Shown here: positions 1-5,825 of the stretch, piece by piece
Layout: each line of letters starts with the position of its first letter
Position numbering within the stretch: the stretch's first letter is position 1
The notes under the pieces: model-generated
Databases searched by the model: none
The model's input: only the letters and a program-made list of their open reading frames with translations
Told to the model about the DNA's origin: nothing
Source: Melioribacteraceae bacterium
Lineage (GTDB): Bacteria > Bacteroidota > Ignavibacteria > Ignavibacteriales > Melioribacteraceae
DNA length: 9,900 nt
Assembly (NCBI GenBank): GCA_026987055.1
Contig: JALSNL010000339.1
Location: 1 to 9,900 of the forward strand
Reading direction: 5' to 3'
Program-made: the position numbers and the translations under genes

Positions 1-250
1 TTCCGTCTTTAATATCCAACGGACCTGTTGAACCGATACCAATTCCTAAAACTTCATTCATTTTTGTGGTATTATTCAGCAATACTTTTTCAACGGAATT
101 TATAATTCGTTTAACAATATCTTCGGCACTATCACTACTTCCGGTAGGAACTTTGATTGGTTCACCAATTATTTTTCCTTCTTTTGTTATAGCCCCAACC
201 ATTATTTTGGTACCACCTAGGTCTATTCCTATAATTAAATTTTTATCCAC
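1..250 (-). CDS. ROK-family sugar kinase, N-terminal part (cut by window edge)
   Basis: The first 83 residues of a ROK-family protein; the gene continues beyond base 1. ROK kinases phosphorylate hexoses or N-acetylhexosamines with ATP in the cytoplasm. The N terminus has the beta-strand IIGIDLGGTK (phosphate-1 motif, residues 6-15), and residues 69-79 read GIGIGSTGPLD, the usual second ROK signature. The start is GTG at 250. It follows directly, in the same frame, the TAA of the permease gene upstream, and AAGGA lies 7 nt before it inside the permease's last codons. No ATG fits, because the next Met (residue 17) lies after the ATP motif. As the last visible member of the sugar operon it would phosphorylate the imported sugar before the SIS enzyme acts. 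The zinc-binding CxCGxxGC motif that separates kinases from regulators lies outside the window. A repressor role is unlikely because no HTH precedes the ROK domain. Confidence 0.9.
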   Translation of the reverse strand, partial: MDKNLIIGIDLGGTKIMVGAITKEGKIIGEPIKVPTGSSDSAEDIVKRIINSVEKVLLNNTTKMNEVLGIGIGSTGPLDIKDG

Positions 251-1471
251 TTAATTTTCCTTTAAATCCAATTTCCCTTTACCCCAAACCGATAAATAAA
301 AAACATATCCGAATGCTAAAATATTTATAACCATTGCCCATTTCATATTCAATAACTCGCCTGTTGCACCAACCAGCCATCCTACAAAAGCACCTCCAAC
401 TATTGCAGTACCTAAAATACCTGATATTGTTCCGTGATTATCCTTAAAACTGTTTATTGCAGCACTGAATATTGCGGTAAATGAAGCTGCCGTAAAATAA
501 CCAACAATAGCAAAAGCTATTAATGATGTAGTCATATCTCCTAATATTGCAACAACCAATGCCAATACAGTTCCTAAACTGTGTGAAATGAATATTTTCC
601 TTTCACCAATATATTTCATTAAAGGAGACAATATAAGTCTTCCTAAGGCCTGCAATAACCAAAATAACCCGACAACTAAAGCCGCTTTTGAGGGAAATGC
701 CGAATACAATAACGAACCTTCGTTCCAAAAAGAATCCGAATTACTAACACCGTGCACCTTACTCATAAATGTTATAATGTAAGATGAAACACCAACCTCG
801 GCACCAACATAGAAAAAAATACCGAGCCCGTATGCAATAATTATTGGATTTTTAATGAATGATGTAATCTTAGAAAATTGGATTTTTTCTTCTTCTTTAA
901 TTGTAACTTCGGGGAACTTAGCTAAGAAAAGCATTAATAATATGACAAGATTTACAATACCAAAAAGTAGATATACTGTATTCCACGTATATCCATTTGC
1001 CTGAACTAAAGGAACTAGCACAGGACTAAAGGCGTATCCCAAAGAGCCTATCCCAATTATTATTGTTAAATTCATTGTATATTTTGTCGGAGAATCTAAT
1101 TCTCTAATAAAAGGGTTACCTGCTATTTGAATTGCCGTAACACCAACACCAACAATGAAAATCATAAAAATAACTACTAGATAATTATTGCTAAGATAAA
1201 ATAGAAACGAGCCCAATGTCATTAATACCATTCCTAAAAGTAAAATAGATTTAGCACCATATTTATCCATTGCTAACCCGAAAGGGATTGATGTGAGTCC
1301 GTAAGCTAAAAAGAAAGCAAATGGAAGAAGAGCGGCAATAGCAAGTGAAACATCATATTCAACTTGAAATTTATCAATTATTACTCCTATAACTGATGTT
1401 AATAGCCCAAAAGAAATGTACATCAATATTGTTACAATTAAAAGATATGTATGTTTTTTTGAGTTAGTCAT
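251..1471 (-). CDS. FHS-family MFS sugar permease (FucP/GluP/NagP-like)
   Basis: A 406-residue major facilitator with about 12 hydrophobic segments and a charged central loop (about 186-206). It is assigned to the fucose-galactose-glucose:H+ symporter family by IFFYVGAEV (residues 218-226, start of the second half), the TM4 pattern GVGVTAIQIAGNPF (108-121), and the FWLLQALGR stretch (270-278). FHS members take up fucose, glucose/galactose or, for NagP, N-acetylglucosamine. Inner-membrane uptake of the sugar metabolised by the operon is the inferred role. The start is ATG at 1471, 8 nt after the SIS stop, with AAGG overlapping that stop as the SD. Odd: at the TM4 position where E. coli FucP has its functional Glu (E135), this protein has Gln115, and the TM1 Asn-Asp pair (FucP D46 region) reads Thr-Ser-Val. 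Energy coupling may therefore differ. Family call sure; substrate unknown. Confidence 0.88.
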   Translation of the reverse strand: MTNSKKHTYLLIVTILMYISFGLLTSVIGVIIDKFQVEYDVSLAIAALLPFAFFLAYGLTSIPFGLAMDKYGAKSILLLGMVLMTLGSFLFYLSNNYLVVIFMIFIVGVGVTAIQIAGNPFIRELDSPTKYTMNLTIIIGIGSLGYAFSPVLVPLVQANGYTWNTVYLLFGIVNLVILLMLFLAKFPEVTIKEEEKIQFSKITSFIKNPIIIAYGLGIFFYVGAEVGVSSYIITFMSKVHGVSNSDSFWNEGSLLYSAFPSKAALVVGLFWLLQALGRLILSPLMKYIGERKIFISHSLGTVLALVVAILGDMTTSLIAFAIVGYFTAASFTAIFSAAINSFKDNHGTISGILGTAIVGGAFVGWLVGATGELLNMKWAMVINILAFGYVFYLSVWGKGKLDLKEN

Positions 1472-1479
1472 TTCCTACC

Positions 1480-2532
1480 TTATTCTATTACTGTAACTTT
1501 TGCACCACGTGAAAAACTTCCCGCTTCTAATCCAAGAGATTTACCTAAATAATCAACAAGTAATTGAACAGGGATTATGCTAAGAATGGAAAATAAATAT
1601 TCATCTTGTTCATCAATTTTTAATATTTTTATTTTTTCATTTGAAATATCGGTATCAATGTTTGTTATCAACAGCACTTTACCACCAAAGTTTGCAATAT
1701 CTTTTGCCATTTGGATGCTTTGTTTAATTGTTTTTCCTTCGGGGGCAAAGAGAACCGATTTAAAACCTTTTTGAACCATTTCCATAGGACCATGTCTGAA
1801 TTCACCTCCTAAAGTTCCCGATGCAGCTGTCCGTGTTGCTTCTTTATACATTAATGCACTTTGCATAGCCGTAGAATAACTTGGACCTCTTGCAATAATT
1901 TGGAGGAATGGTAATTCGCCAAGAAATTCGTGTACTTCATCAATCCATTGTTTATAATTATTTAGAACATCTTCTATTTTATCTGCTAGGTTTTCAATTG
2001 ATTTTATTCTATCGCTTTCCCAATTGCTCGACAAATACCATGCTAAAATAAATGACACAAGTGCAGTTGTAATAAAAGTTTTCGTGGAAGTCATATCTTC
2101 TTTGCCTGCTTTACTCAATAAAGCTATATTTGATTTTTTTGCAAGACTACTATTGGCTTCATTTGTTATTCCAATGCAATAAACATCTTGAGGAATAATT
2201 TTTAGGATTTCCTTAATCTCGAAACTTTCACCGGATTGTGAAAAGCATATCAATAAAGTTTTTTCTGATAGTAAGCCTATATTATAGTGCAGAAGTTCAC
2301 TTGAATTAACAACAAAGGATTTCAACCCAAATTTATTAAACAAGTTAGCAGCCGAGTATGAAATAAAATACGAGCTTCCCATACCTGTAAAAATTATTTG
2401 TTCAAACTTATTTTTTTCAAAAATATTTTTAATTTTTATTAATACTTCCTTCCCCTCAAAATCCGTATAATATTTTAGAGTATTAATTAACGCTTCCGGT
2501 TGCTCTAAAATTTCACTTAAAAATTCATTCAT
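1480..2532 (-). CDS. Double-SIS sugar-phosphate isomerase/aminohydrolase (GlmS-C/NagB-II/AgaS/FrlB type)
   Basis: About 350 residues with two SIS domains and no glutaminase domain. It is thus a stand-alone relative of the GlmS isomerase half. Visible motifs (numbered from the ATG at 2532): FTGMGSSY near 48-55, the phosphate-binding SQSGES at 98-103, STKTF near 149-153, second-domain RGPSY near 215-219, and GGEFRHGP (Glu244, His247) matching GELKHGP of GlmS. The C-terminal AKVTVIE contains Lys345, matching the catalytic C-terminal lysine region of GlmS. Stand-alone members are GlcN6P deaminases (NagB-II), AgaS-type deaminases/isomerases or fructosamine-6P deglycases (FrlB). Which one this is cannot be read from sequence. 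An upstream in-frame ATG (2562) would overlap the previous gene by 31 nt and lacks an SD. The ATG at 2532 has AAGGTGA in front and shares one base with the upstream stop (TAATG), implying translational coupling. Confidence 0.9.
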   Translation of the reverse strand: MNEFLSEILEQPEALINTLKYYTDFEGKEVLIKIKNIFEKNKFEQIIFTGMGSSYFISYSAANLFNKFGLKSFVVNSSELLHYNIGLLSEKTLLICFSQSGESFEIKEILKIIPQDVYCIGITNEANSSLAKKSNIALLSKAGKEDMTSTKTFITTALVSFILAWYLSSNWESDRIKSIENLADKIEDVLNNYKQWIDEVHEFLGELPFLQIIARGPSYSTAMQSALMYKEATRTAASGTLGGEFRHGPMEMVQKGFKSVLFAPEGKTIKQSIQMAKDIANFGGKVLLITNIDTDISNEKIKILKIDEQDEYLFSILSIIPVQLLVDYLGKSLGLEAGSFSRGAKVTVIE

Positions 2533-3464
2533 TATTTCACCTTTATCATTCTTAAATTCCAAATACTTTTTGCTCTATTAACTCCATGAGAATATGTTAC
2601 ATATAAATTATTGTTGAATATATACTGGAAGGCACATGCATCGTTGTTTGATAAAATTGGATTATTAGTTACTCTCTTATACCCTTTGTCAACTTCATCC
2701 GAATAAAAAGCATTTGTAACCCATTTTATTTCATCATTAATTTTTCCAAATTCTTCAACAAGCAAATAATATTTCCCTTCATAAAAGGTTACCGAAGGTG
2801 CTGCTATTACAGTTTTTGAAGAAACTATGAGACGAGATTTTTTGTTTTTGAGTTCTAAGATATTTTTAGATTTGCGAACTACAATATTCCATATTTTTTG
2901 TGTTAAATCTATCTTGGTTCCATGATAATAGAATAGATAAAAATTTCTATCATTTTCATCAAAGTAGATAAAAGGGTTTTGATTGTGTTCGCCTTTAACA
3001 TAAGGAACTATTACTGTTTTGTTTTCAAAATCCAGCCCATTTTTACTACTTACCATTACAATTCTGCTAAAACCTTCATTATTATATTCAGCATAAAACA
3101 TGTAAAAAGTATCATACTGGTAAATAACTGTGGGCCAGCGACAATTATTATTTATGATTGGATTATGCTCATACTTTTCCCAGTTAATCAAATCATTACT
3201 ACGTGCTAAGCCACTTTTTTTAACATGTGAATCCTTTGCATGATAATGGTCTAATCCGTAGTATGCCCAATATTTATAACCATCTTTATTAGCTTCAACA
3301 ATAGAAAAAGTATGAACGGCATTTGCATCCCAGCTACATTTATCGCCGTAAAAAATTAGGGAATTTGAAACTATAGCTGGATATTTTAAATTTTGTCCGA
3401 ATTGGATTGAATCGAATAACACTACAAAAACGAACATCATTCTTAAAAATCTTTTTAGTGTCAT
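2532..3464 (-). CDS. Secreted five-bladed beta-propeller, GH43/GH130-like glycosidase fold
   Basis: A 310-residue protein with an N-terminal signal peptide: basic KRFLR, a hydrophobic core at about 9-18, and a likely cleavage near 23-25. It has no lipobox Cys. The mature part shows five blade-like repeats of the pattern P/A-x-V-x-Y...-x-Y-Y-x-x-Y: about 45-72, 108-127, 161-182, 222-240 and 276-294. It also has the LARSNDLINWE stretch (86-96) typical of arabinanase/levansucrase-fold proteins. Two copies of IWNxxxxKxK (191-200 and 301-310) mark closing strands. Candidate acidic residues are Asp46, Glu159 and Glu237/238, but I cannot assign a GH43-style Asp/Asp/Glu triad with confidence. It may therefore be a divergent hydrolase, a phosphorylase or a binding protein. 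The start is ATG at 3464 with AAGGAG 5 nt upstream, 30 nt after the repressor stop. It probably releases, outside the cytoplasm, the sugar used by the rest of the operon (inference). Confidence 0.72.
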   Translation of the reverse strand: MTLKRFLRMMFVFVVLFDSIQFGQNLKYPAIVSNSLIFYGDKCSWDANAVHTFSIVEANKDGYKYWAYYGLDHYHAKDSHVKKSGLARSNDLINWEKYEHNPIINNNCRWPTVIYQYDTFYMFYAEYNNEGFSRIVMVSSKNGLDFENKTVIVPYVKGEHNQNPFIYFDENDRNFYLFYYHGTKIDLTQKIWNIVVRKSKNILELKNKKSRLIVSSKTVIAAPSVTFYEGKYYLLVEEFGKINDEIKWVTNAFYSDEVDKGYKRVTNNPILSNNDACAFQYIFNNNLYVTYSHGVNRAKSIWNLRMIKVK

Positions 3465-3494
3465 TATTTCTCCTTACTGAATTATAGTTTAATT

Positions 3495-4271
3495 TTATAC
3501 CATTATTACTTCAACTTCACATTCATTAAATCTTTTCAATTCTTTTTTGGTTAGTGCTTTTGTAGTAATAATTTTATCTATCTCATGAACTTTAGAGATA
3601 ACCCCCAAACTTCTACGCCCGAATTTTGAAGAATCTACTAATAAAATTACTTCACCGGAAACTTGCATCATTACTCTGCTAGTTTGTGCTTCTATTATAT
3701 TTGGTGTAGATAATCCAACTTCAAAATCAATCCCATCAACACCTTGAAATAATTTACCTGCAGAAATTCTTTGAAGAACACTATCGGCAAGAGGTCCTAT
3801 TAAAGTAGAAGATTCCTTTTGCAAAACACCTCCTGTTAAAATTACCTCGAAATTACTATTTGCTAATTCGGAAGCAATATTTATGGCATTGGTTATTACT
3901 GTAATGTTACTCATATTTTTAATTTCTTTAGCTAATAAAGAAATTGTTGAACCGGAATCTAAAATAATTGTATCTCCTTCGGAAATTAGCTTGGAAGCTT
4001 CTTTGGCAATTTTAATTTTTTCATCTTGGTGAAGTTTTTCTTTCTTATCTAAGGCTAGCCCAGGATATAAAGCGGTATTCTTTATTGCTCCCCCATGAGT
4101 TCGTTTCAGCAAGCCTTCACTCTCCAATAAGGCTAAATCTCTTCTTATTGTAACTTGCGTGGTATTAAATTGCTTATATAAATCTTTTATTAATACACGT
4201 TTTTTTTCATTAAGAATTTTAAGAATTTTTTCTCTTCGTTCTTCCTGAAAAAGACCATTTTCACTTGCCAT
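3495..4271 (-). CDS. DeoR-family transcriptional repressor, AgaR-like
   Basis: A 258-residue regulator. The N-terminal DeoR winged helix (about 6-62) includes QVTIRRDLALLESEGLLKRTHGG, the family's recognition helix and wing. The C-terminal DeoRC effector domain (about 75-235) has DSGST (sugar-phosphate loop), TNAINIASEL, the LTGG stretch and GVDGIDFEVGLSTPN followed by a DSSKFGRRS block. That last part is closest in style to AgaR, the regulator of N-acetylgalactosamine genes. The effector is presumably a phosphorylated intermediate of the pathway encoded downstream. Start choice: an ATG at 4283 would add four residues but has no SD, while the ATG at 4271 has GGTGG 5 nt upstream. It is the first gene of the operon, so it probably represses itself through the repeats at 4340-4358. 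Regulator class is certain; AgaR-likeness is from motif memory only. Confidence 0.9.
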   Translation of the reverse strand: MASENGLFQEERREKILKILNEKKRVLIKDLYKQFNTTQVTIRRDLALLESEGLLKRTHGGAIKNTALYPGLALDKKEKLHQDEKIKIAKEASKLISEGDTIILDSGSTISLLAKEIKNMSNITVITNAINIASELANSNFEVILTGGVLQKESSTLIGPLADSVLQRISAGKLFQGVDGIDFEVGLSTPNIIEAQTSRVMMQVSGEVILLVDSSKFGRRSLGVISKVHEIDKIITTKALTKKELKRFNECEVEVIMV

Positions 4272-4320
4272 AATAACCACCATTATAAATATTAAATGTT
4301 TGTTTGTTTTTGTTTCTATT

Positions 4321-4326
4321 ATTATA
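4321..4326 (-). promoter_or_regulatory. Promoter -10 box of the sugar operon
   Basis: On the minus strand a perfect TATAAT lies at 4326 to 4321, placing the start of transcription near 4314 and leaving a leader of about 45 nt before the ATG at 4271. There is no good TTGACA 17 nt upstream; that position is occupied by the TTCGTTTAT repeats, so the promoter may depend on an extended context or be weak without help. The call rests on position and the perfect hexamer; in such AT-rich DNA a chance TATAAT is not rare. Confidence 0.5.
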
Positions 4327-4339
4327 GTGTTTTTTTATG

Positions 4340-4358
4340 TTCGTTTATTTTCGTTTAT
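4340..4358. promoter_or_regulatory. Putative DeoR/AgaR operator: two TTCGTTTAT direct repeats
   Basis: TTCGTTTAT occurs at 4340-4348 and again at 4350-4358, exactly 10 bp apart, so both copies face the same side of the helix. Weaker TGTTT units follow at 4297, 4301, 4305 and 4311. DeoR-family repressors such as AgaR bind T-rich direct repeats containing TTTCRTTT-like units, which this resembles. The pair covers the -26 to -44 region relative to the predicted start, where a bound repressor would block polymerase. The cognate protein is most likely the repressor encoded at 3495-4271. Confidence 0.55.
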
Positions 4359-4457
4359 GCAAAATATCATATTATTTTCAAAAGTGCAATATTTTTTTGT
4401 GATTCATACTTAAGCCTACTACAAAAAAGTTCTTTCTGTCTTTACAAGGTGTTTTGT

Positions 4458-4527
4458 GCCGTTGCAATCTTTAGAATTTAGCACAATATCGACAAATTGC
4501 TTCGATGAAAATTACTTCGCAATGACA
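4458..4527. repeat. Degenerate dispersed palindromic repeat (ATTGCTTCG...CGCAATGACA type)
   Basis: ATTGCTTCG at 4496-4504 is followed by TTCGCAATGACA at 4516-4527, giving a short ATTGC/GCAAT inverted repeat (4496-4500 with 4519-4523). A further GCAATCTTT at 4464-4472 looks like the opposite end of the same kind of element. Intergenic repeats with this core (TGTCATTGCGA...GAAGCAATCT read on the other strand) are common in many bacterial genomes. This copy is poorly preserved. AATTGCTTCG (4495-4504) and AATTACTTCG (4510-4519) also form a 15-bp-spaced near-direct repeat, 9 of 10 bases alike. Confidence 0.45.
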
Positions 4528-4553
4528 CTTTTGACCTTTTGGGATTGGACTTA

Positions 4554-4581
4554 TACTTAAAATAGATTTATTTTTTAAGTA
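4554..4581. repeat. Inverted repeat, 9-bp stem, 10-nt loop
   Basis: TACTTAAAA at 4554-4562 is perfectly complementary to TTTTAAGTA at 4573-4581. The stem has a single G-C pair, so it is thermodynamically weak. It is not followed by a clean T-run on either strand, so I do not call it a terminator. Confidence 0.4.
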
Positions 4582-4669
4582 ACGTCAAAAAATTGTATTA
4601 GCAATGATTTTACAGGTTAGTTATGATAGTAACCTTAGATATATTAAAATAAGGTAAATATACCCAATC

Positions 4670-4703
4670 AAAATCAATAGATAAAAACTTCATGATTGAT
4701 TTT
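4670..4703. repeat. Inverted repeat, 9-bp stem, 16-nt loop
   Basis: AAAATCAAT at 4670-4678 pairs exactly with ATTGATTTT at 4695-4703. It is AT-rich, lies in the middle of the noncoding stretch and has no associated gene. Function unknown; chance occurrence is possible in DNA of this composition. Confidence 0.35.
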
Positions 4704-4971
4704 CAAAAACACAAGGAATGATTATTTTGTAAACAACCTTGGCTTTATGACAGTATTCACAAACTGTATGCAATAATCTTTATCACATGATGGTTACTAA
4801 CAAGTTAAAAGAATTACAATCAGATCGGAGAAATTATTATTCCATATTAAAACTGTTTTTATTTTCCCATAATATTTTTAGAGTAGAAAATAAGTCATTA
4901 ATCCTATCAAACTTTTTTGAGATGATTAGCTCTATAAAAATTGTTGAATTAAATAGGTTAGAATATTTTTG

Positions 4972-5044
4972 AGCGAGCGACGGGATTCGAACCCGCGACA
5001 TTCAGCTTGGGAAGCTGACACTCTACCAACTGAGTTACGCTCGC
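4972..5044 (-). tRNA. tRNA-Gly, anticodon CCC
   Basis: A complete 73-nt cloverleaf on the minus strand. The acceptor stem GCGAGCG/CGCTCGC pairs over all 7 bp, the D-arm is ACTC...GAGT, and the anticodon stem TCAGC/GCTGA encloses loop TTCCCAA (anticodon CCC, reads GGG). The T-arm GCGGG-TTCGAAT-CCCGT has one G-U pair. The discriminator base is U, as usual for bacterial tRNA-Gly. CCA is not encoded. The gene stands alone between the noncoding stretch and the plus-strand M50B gene. Confidence 0.97.
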
Positions 5045-5054
5045 TTTTCCAGTG

Positions 5055-5086
5055 TAAAAATAGTTACACTTAACTAATTTTCAAAA
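5055..5086 (-). promoter_or_regulatory. Possible Bacteroidota-type promoter of tRNA-Gly
   Basis: On the minus strand TTTTG (5086-5082) is followed after 19 nt by TATTTTTA (5062-5055). This is one base off the Bacteroidota -7 element TAnnTTTG, with the usual spacing to a -33 TTTG. Transcription would begin a few bases before the tRNA 5' end at 5044. A perfect 7-bp inverted repeat (AGTGTAA/TTACACT, 5051-5070, 6-nt loop) overlaps the -7 element. The match is suggestive only. Confidence 0.35.
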
Positions 5087-5141
5087 TACAATTATAAAGT
5101 TTATTTATTTTTCCGAATCTAAAAAATTAGTAATTTTATTT

Positions 5142-5825
5142 ATGGCAAAAAAGAATAAGCAAATTGTTAATAAACAGATAAACGAACTTTTAATAATTGC
5201 CGGAATTATTTTATTCAGTATTCTATTTTGGGATTCGGTTTTTATTTATCCTATTAAATTTTTTGTGGTTATTTTGCACGAAACAAGTCACGCTATTGTA
5301 ACTATTATTACAGGCGGAACCGTTAAAAGTATTTATATTACTTCCTATCTTGGAGGCATAACAAAAAGTAATGGCGGAAATTCTTTATTAATAGCTTCGG
5401 CCGGTTATCTCGGTAGTCTTATTATAGGAGCATTATTATTTATTTCCGCATATAATAGTAAGGTAAGAATAATTACAACAAAAGTTTTATCCGTTATTAT
5501 TTTACTAATTACCGTTGGATATCTAAAAGGAAATATATCTGTTTTTTTTGGTCTTTTAATAAGTATATTTTTCTTTTTTTTACCAAATTACTTTAACAAA
5601 ATATTTGCTTCTTTTTTCCTAAAATTTATTGGATTGATTAGTTGCCTTTATGTTTTAACGGATATTAAAAACGACTTAATTACAACATCAATACGTGAAA
5701 CCGATGCTCAAGTAATTGAGTTTATTACAGGTATTCCCTCGTTAGCCGTTGGATTTTTGTGGTTAGTAATTTCTTTGTTAATAGTTTATTTTTTAATCAG
5801 ATACAGTTTAAGAATTATCAGATAA
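5142..5825 (+). CDS. M50B-like membrane metalloprotease homologue
   Basis: A 227-residue, strongly hydrophobic protein with about six membrane segments. It carries the zinc-protease HExxH motif as HETSH at residues 46-50, inside the first or second membrane segment. SAGYLGSLIIGALL (86-99) and TDAQVIEFITGIPSLAVGFLW (187-207) are both hallmarks of the Peptidase_M50B family (intramembrane site-2-protease relatives). Substrate and pathway are unknown for most members. ATG at 5142 is the only sensible start. No SD is visible, only an A/T-rich leader. It is the only plus-strand gene in the window and stands alone between the tRNA and the convergent permease gene. Its last 18 bp, including the stop, overlap the 3' end of that gene. 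All zinc-site residues that I can recognise are present, so it may be active. Confidence 0.85.
   Translation: MAKKNKQIVNKQINELLIIAGIILFSILFWDSVFIYPIKFFVVILHETSHAIVTIITGGTVKSIYITSYLGGITKSNGGNSLLIASAGYLGSLIIGALLFISAYNSKVRIITTKVLSVIILLITVGYLKGNISVFFGLLISIFFFFLPNYFNKIFASFFLKFIGLISCLYVLTDIKNDLITTSIRETDAQVIEFITGIPSLAVGFLWLVISLLIVYFLIRYSLRIIR

Larger units (their letters stand above)
4372..4971. other. Intergenic stretch without a convincing gene
   Basis: About 600 nt between the operon control region and the tRNA. Short open frames here (for example 4787-4972 on the plus strand) have no SD, no recognisable domain and a composition like random AT-rich DNA. Visible structure is limited to the degenerate palindromic repeat around 4458-4527 and short inverted repeats at 4554-4581, 4614-4635 and 4670-4703. 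No obvious rho-independent terminator follows the tRNA on the minus strand. Confidence 0.6.

Noticed and set aside
2533..2562. Ten extra N-terminal codons for the SIS enzyme (ATG at 2562)
   Set aside because: Would overlap the upstream gene and lacks an SD, while ATG 2532 has AAGGTGA and a TAATG junction.
4296..4481. 61-codon plus-strand open frame over the operon promoter
   Set aside because: Cys/Phe/Tyr-rich product that only reflects T-rich operator and repeat DNA; no SD.
4554..4581. Rho-independent terminator for the tRNA transcript
   Set aside because: Stem has a single G-C pair, no clean T-run, and it lies about 400 nt beyond the tRNA.
4787..4972. 61-codon plus-strand open frame ending at the tRNA
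   Set aside because: No SD, no recognisable domain, overlaps the tRNA 3' end and has the composition of the surrounding noncoding DNA.
4972..5044. tRNA-Gly as integration site of an island
   Set aside because: No second copy of the tRNA 3' end and no integrase or phage-like gene in the window.
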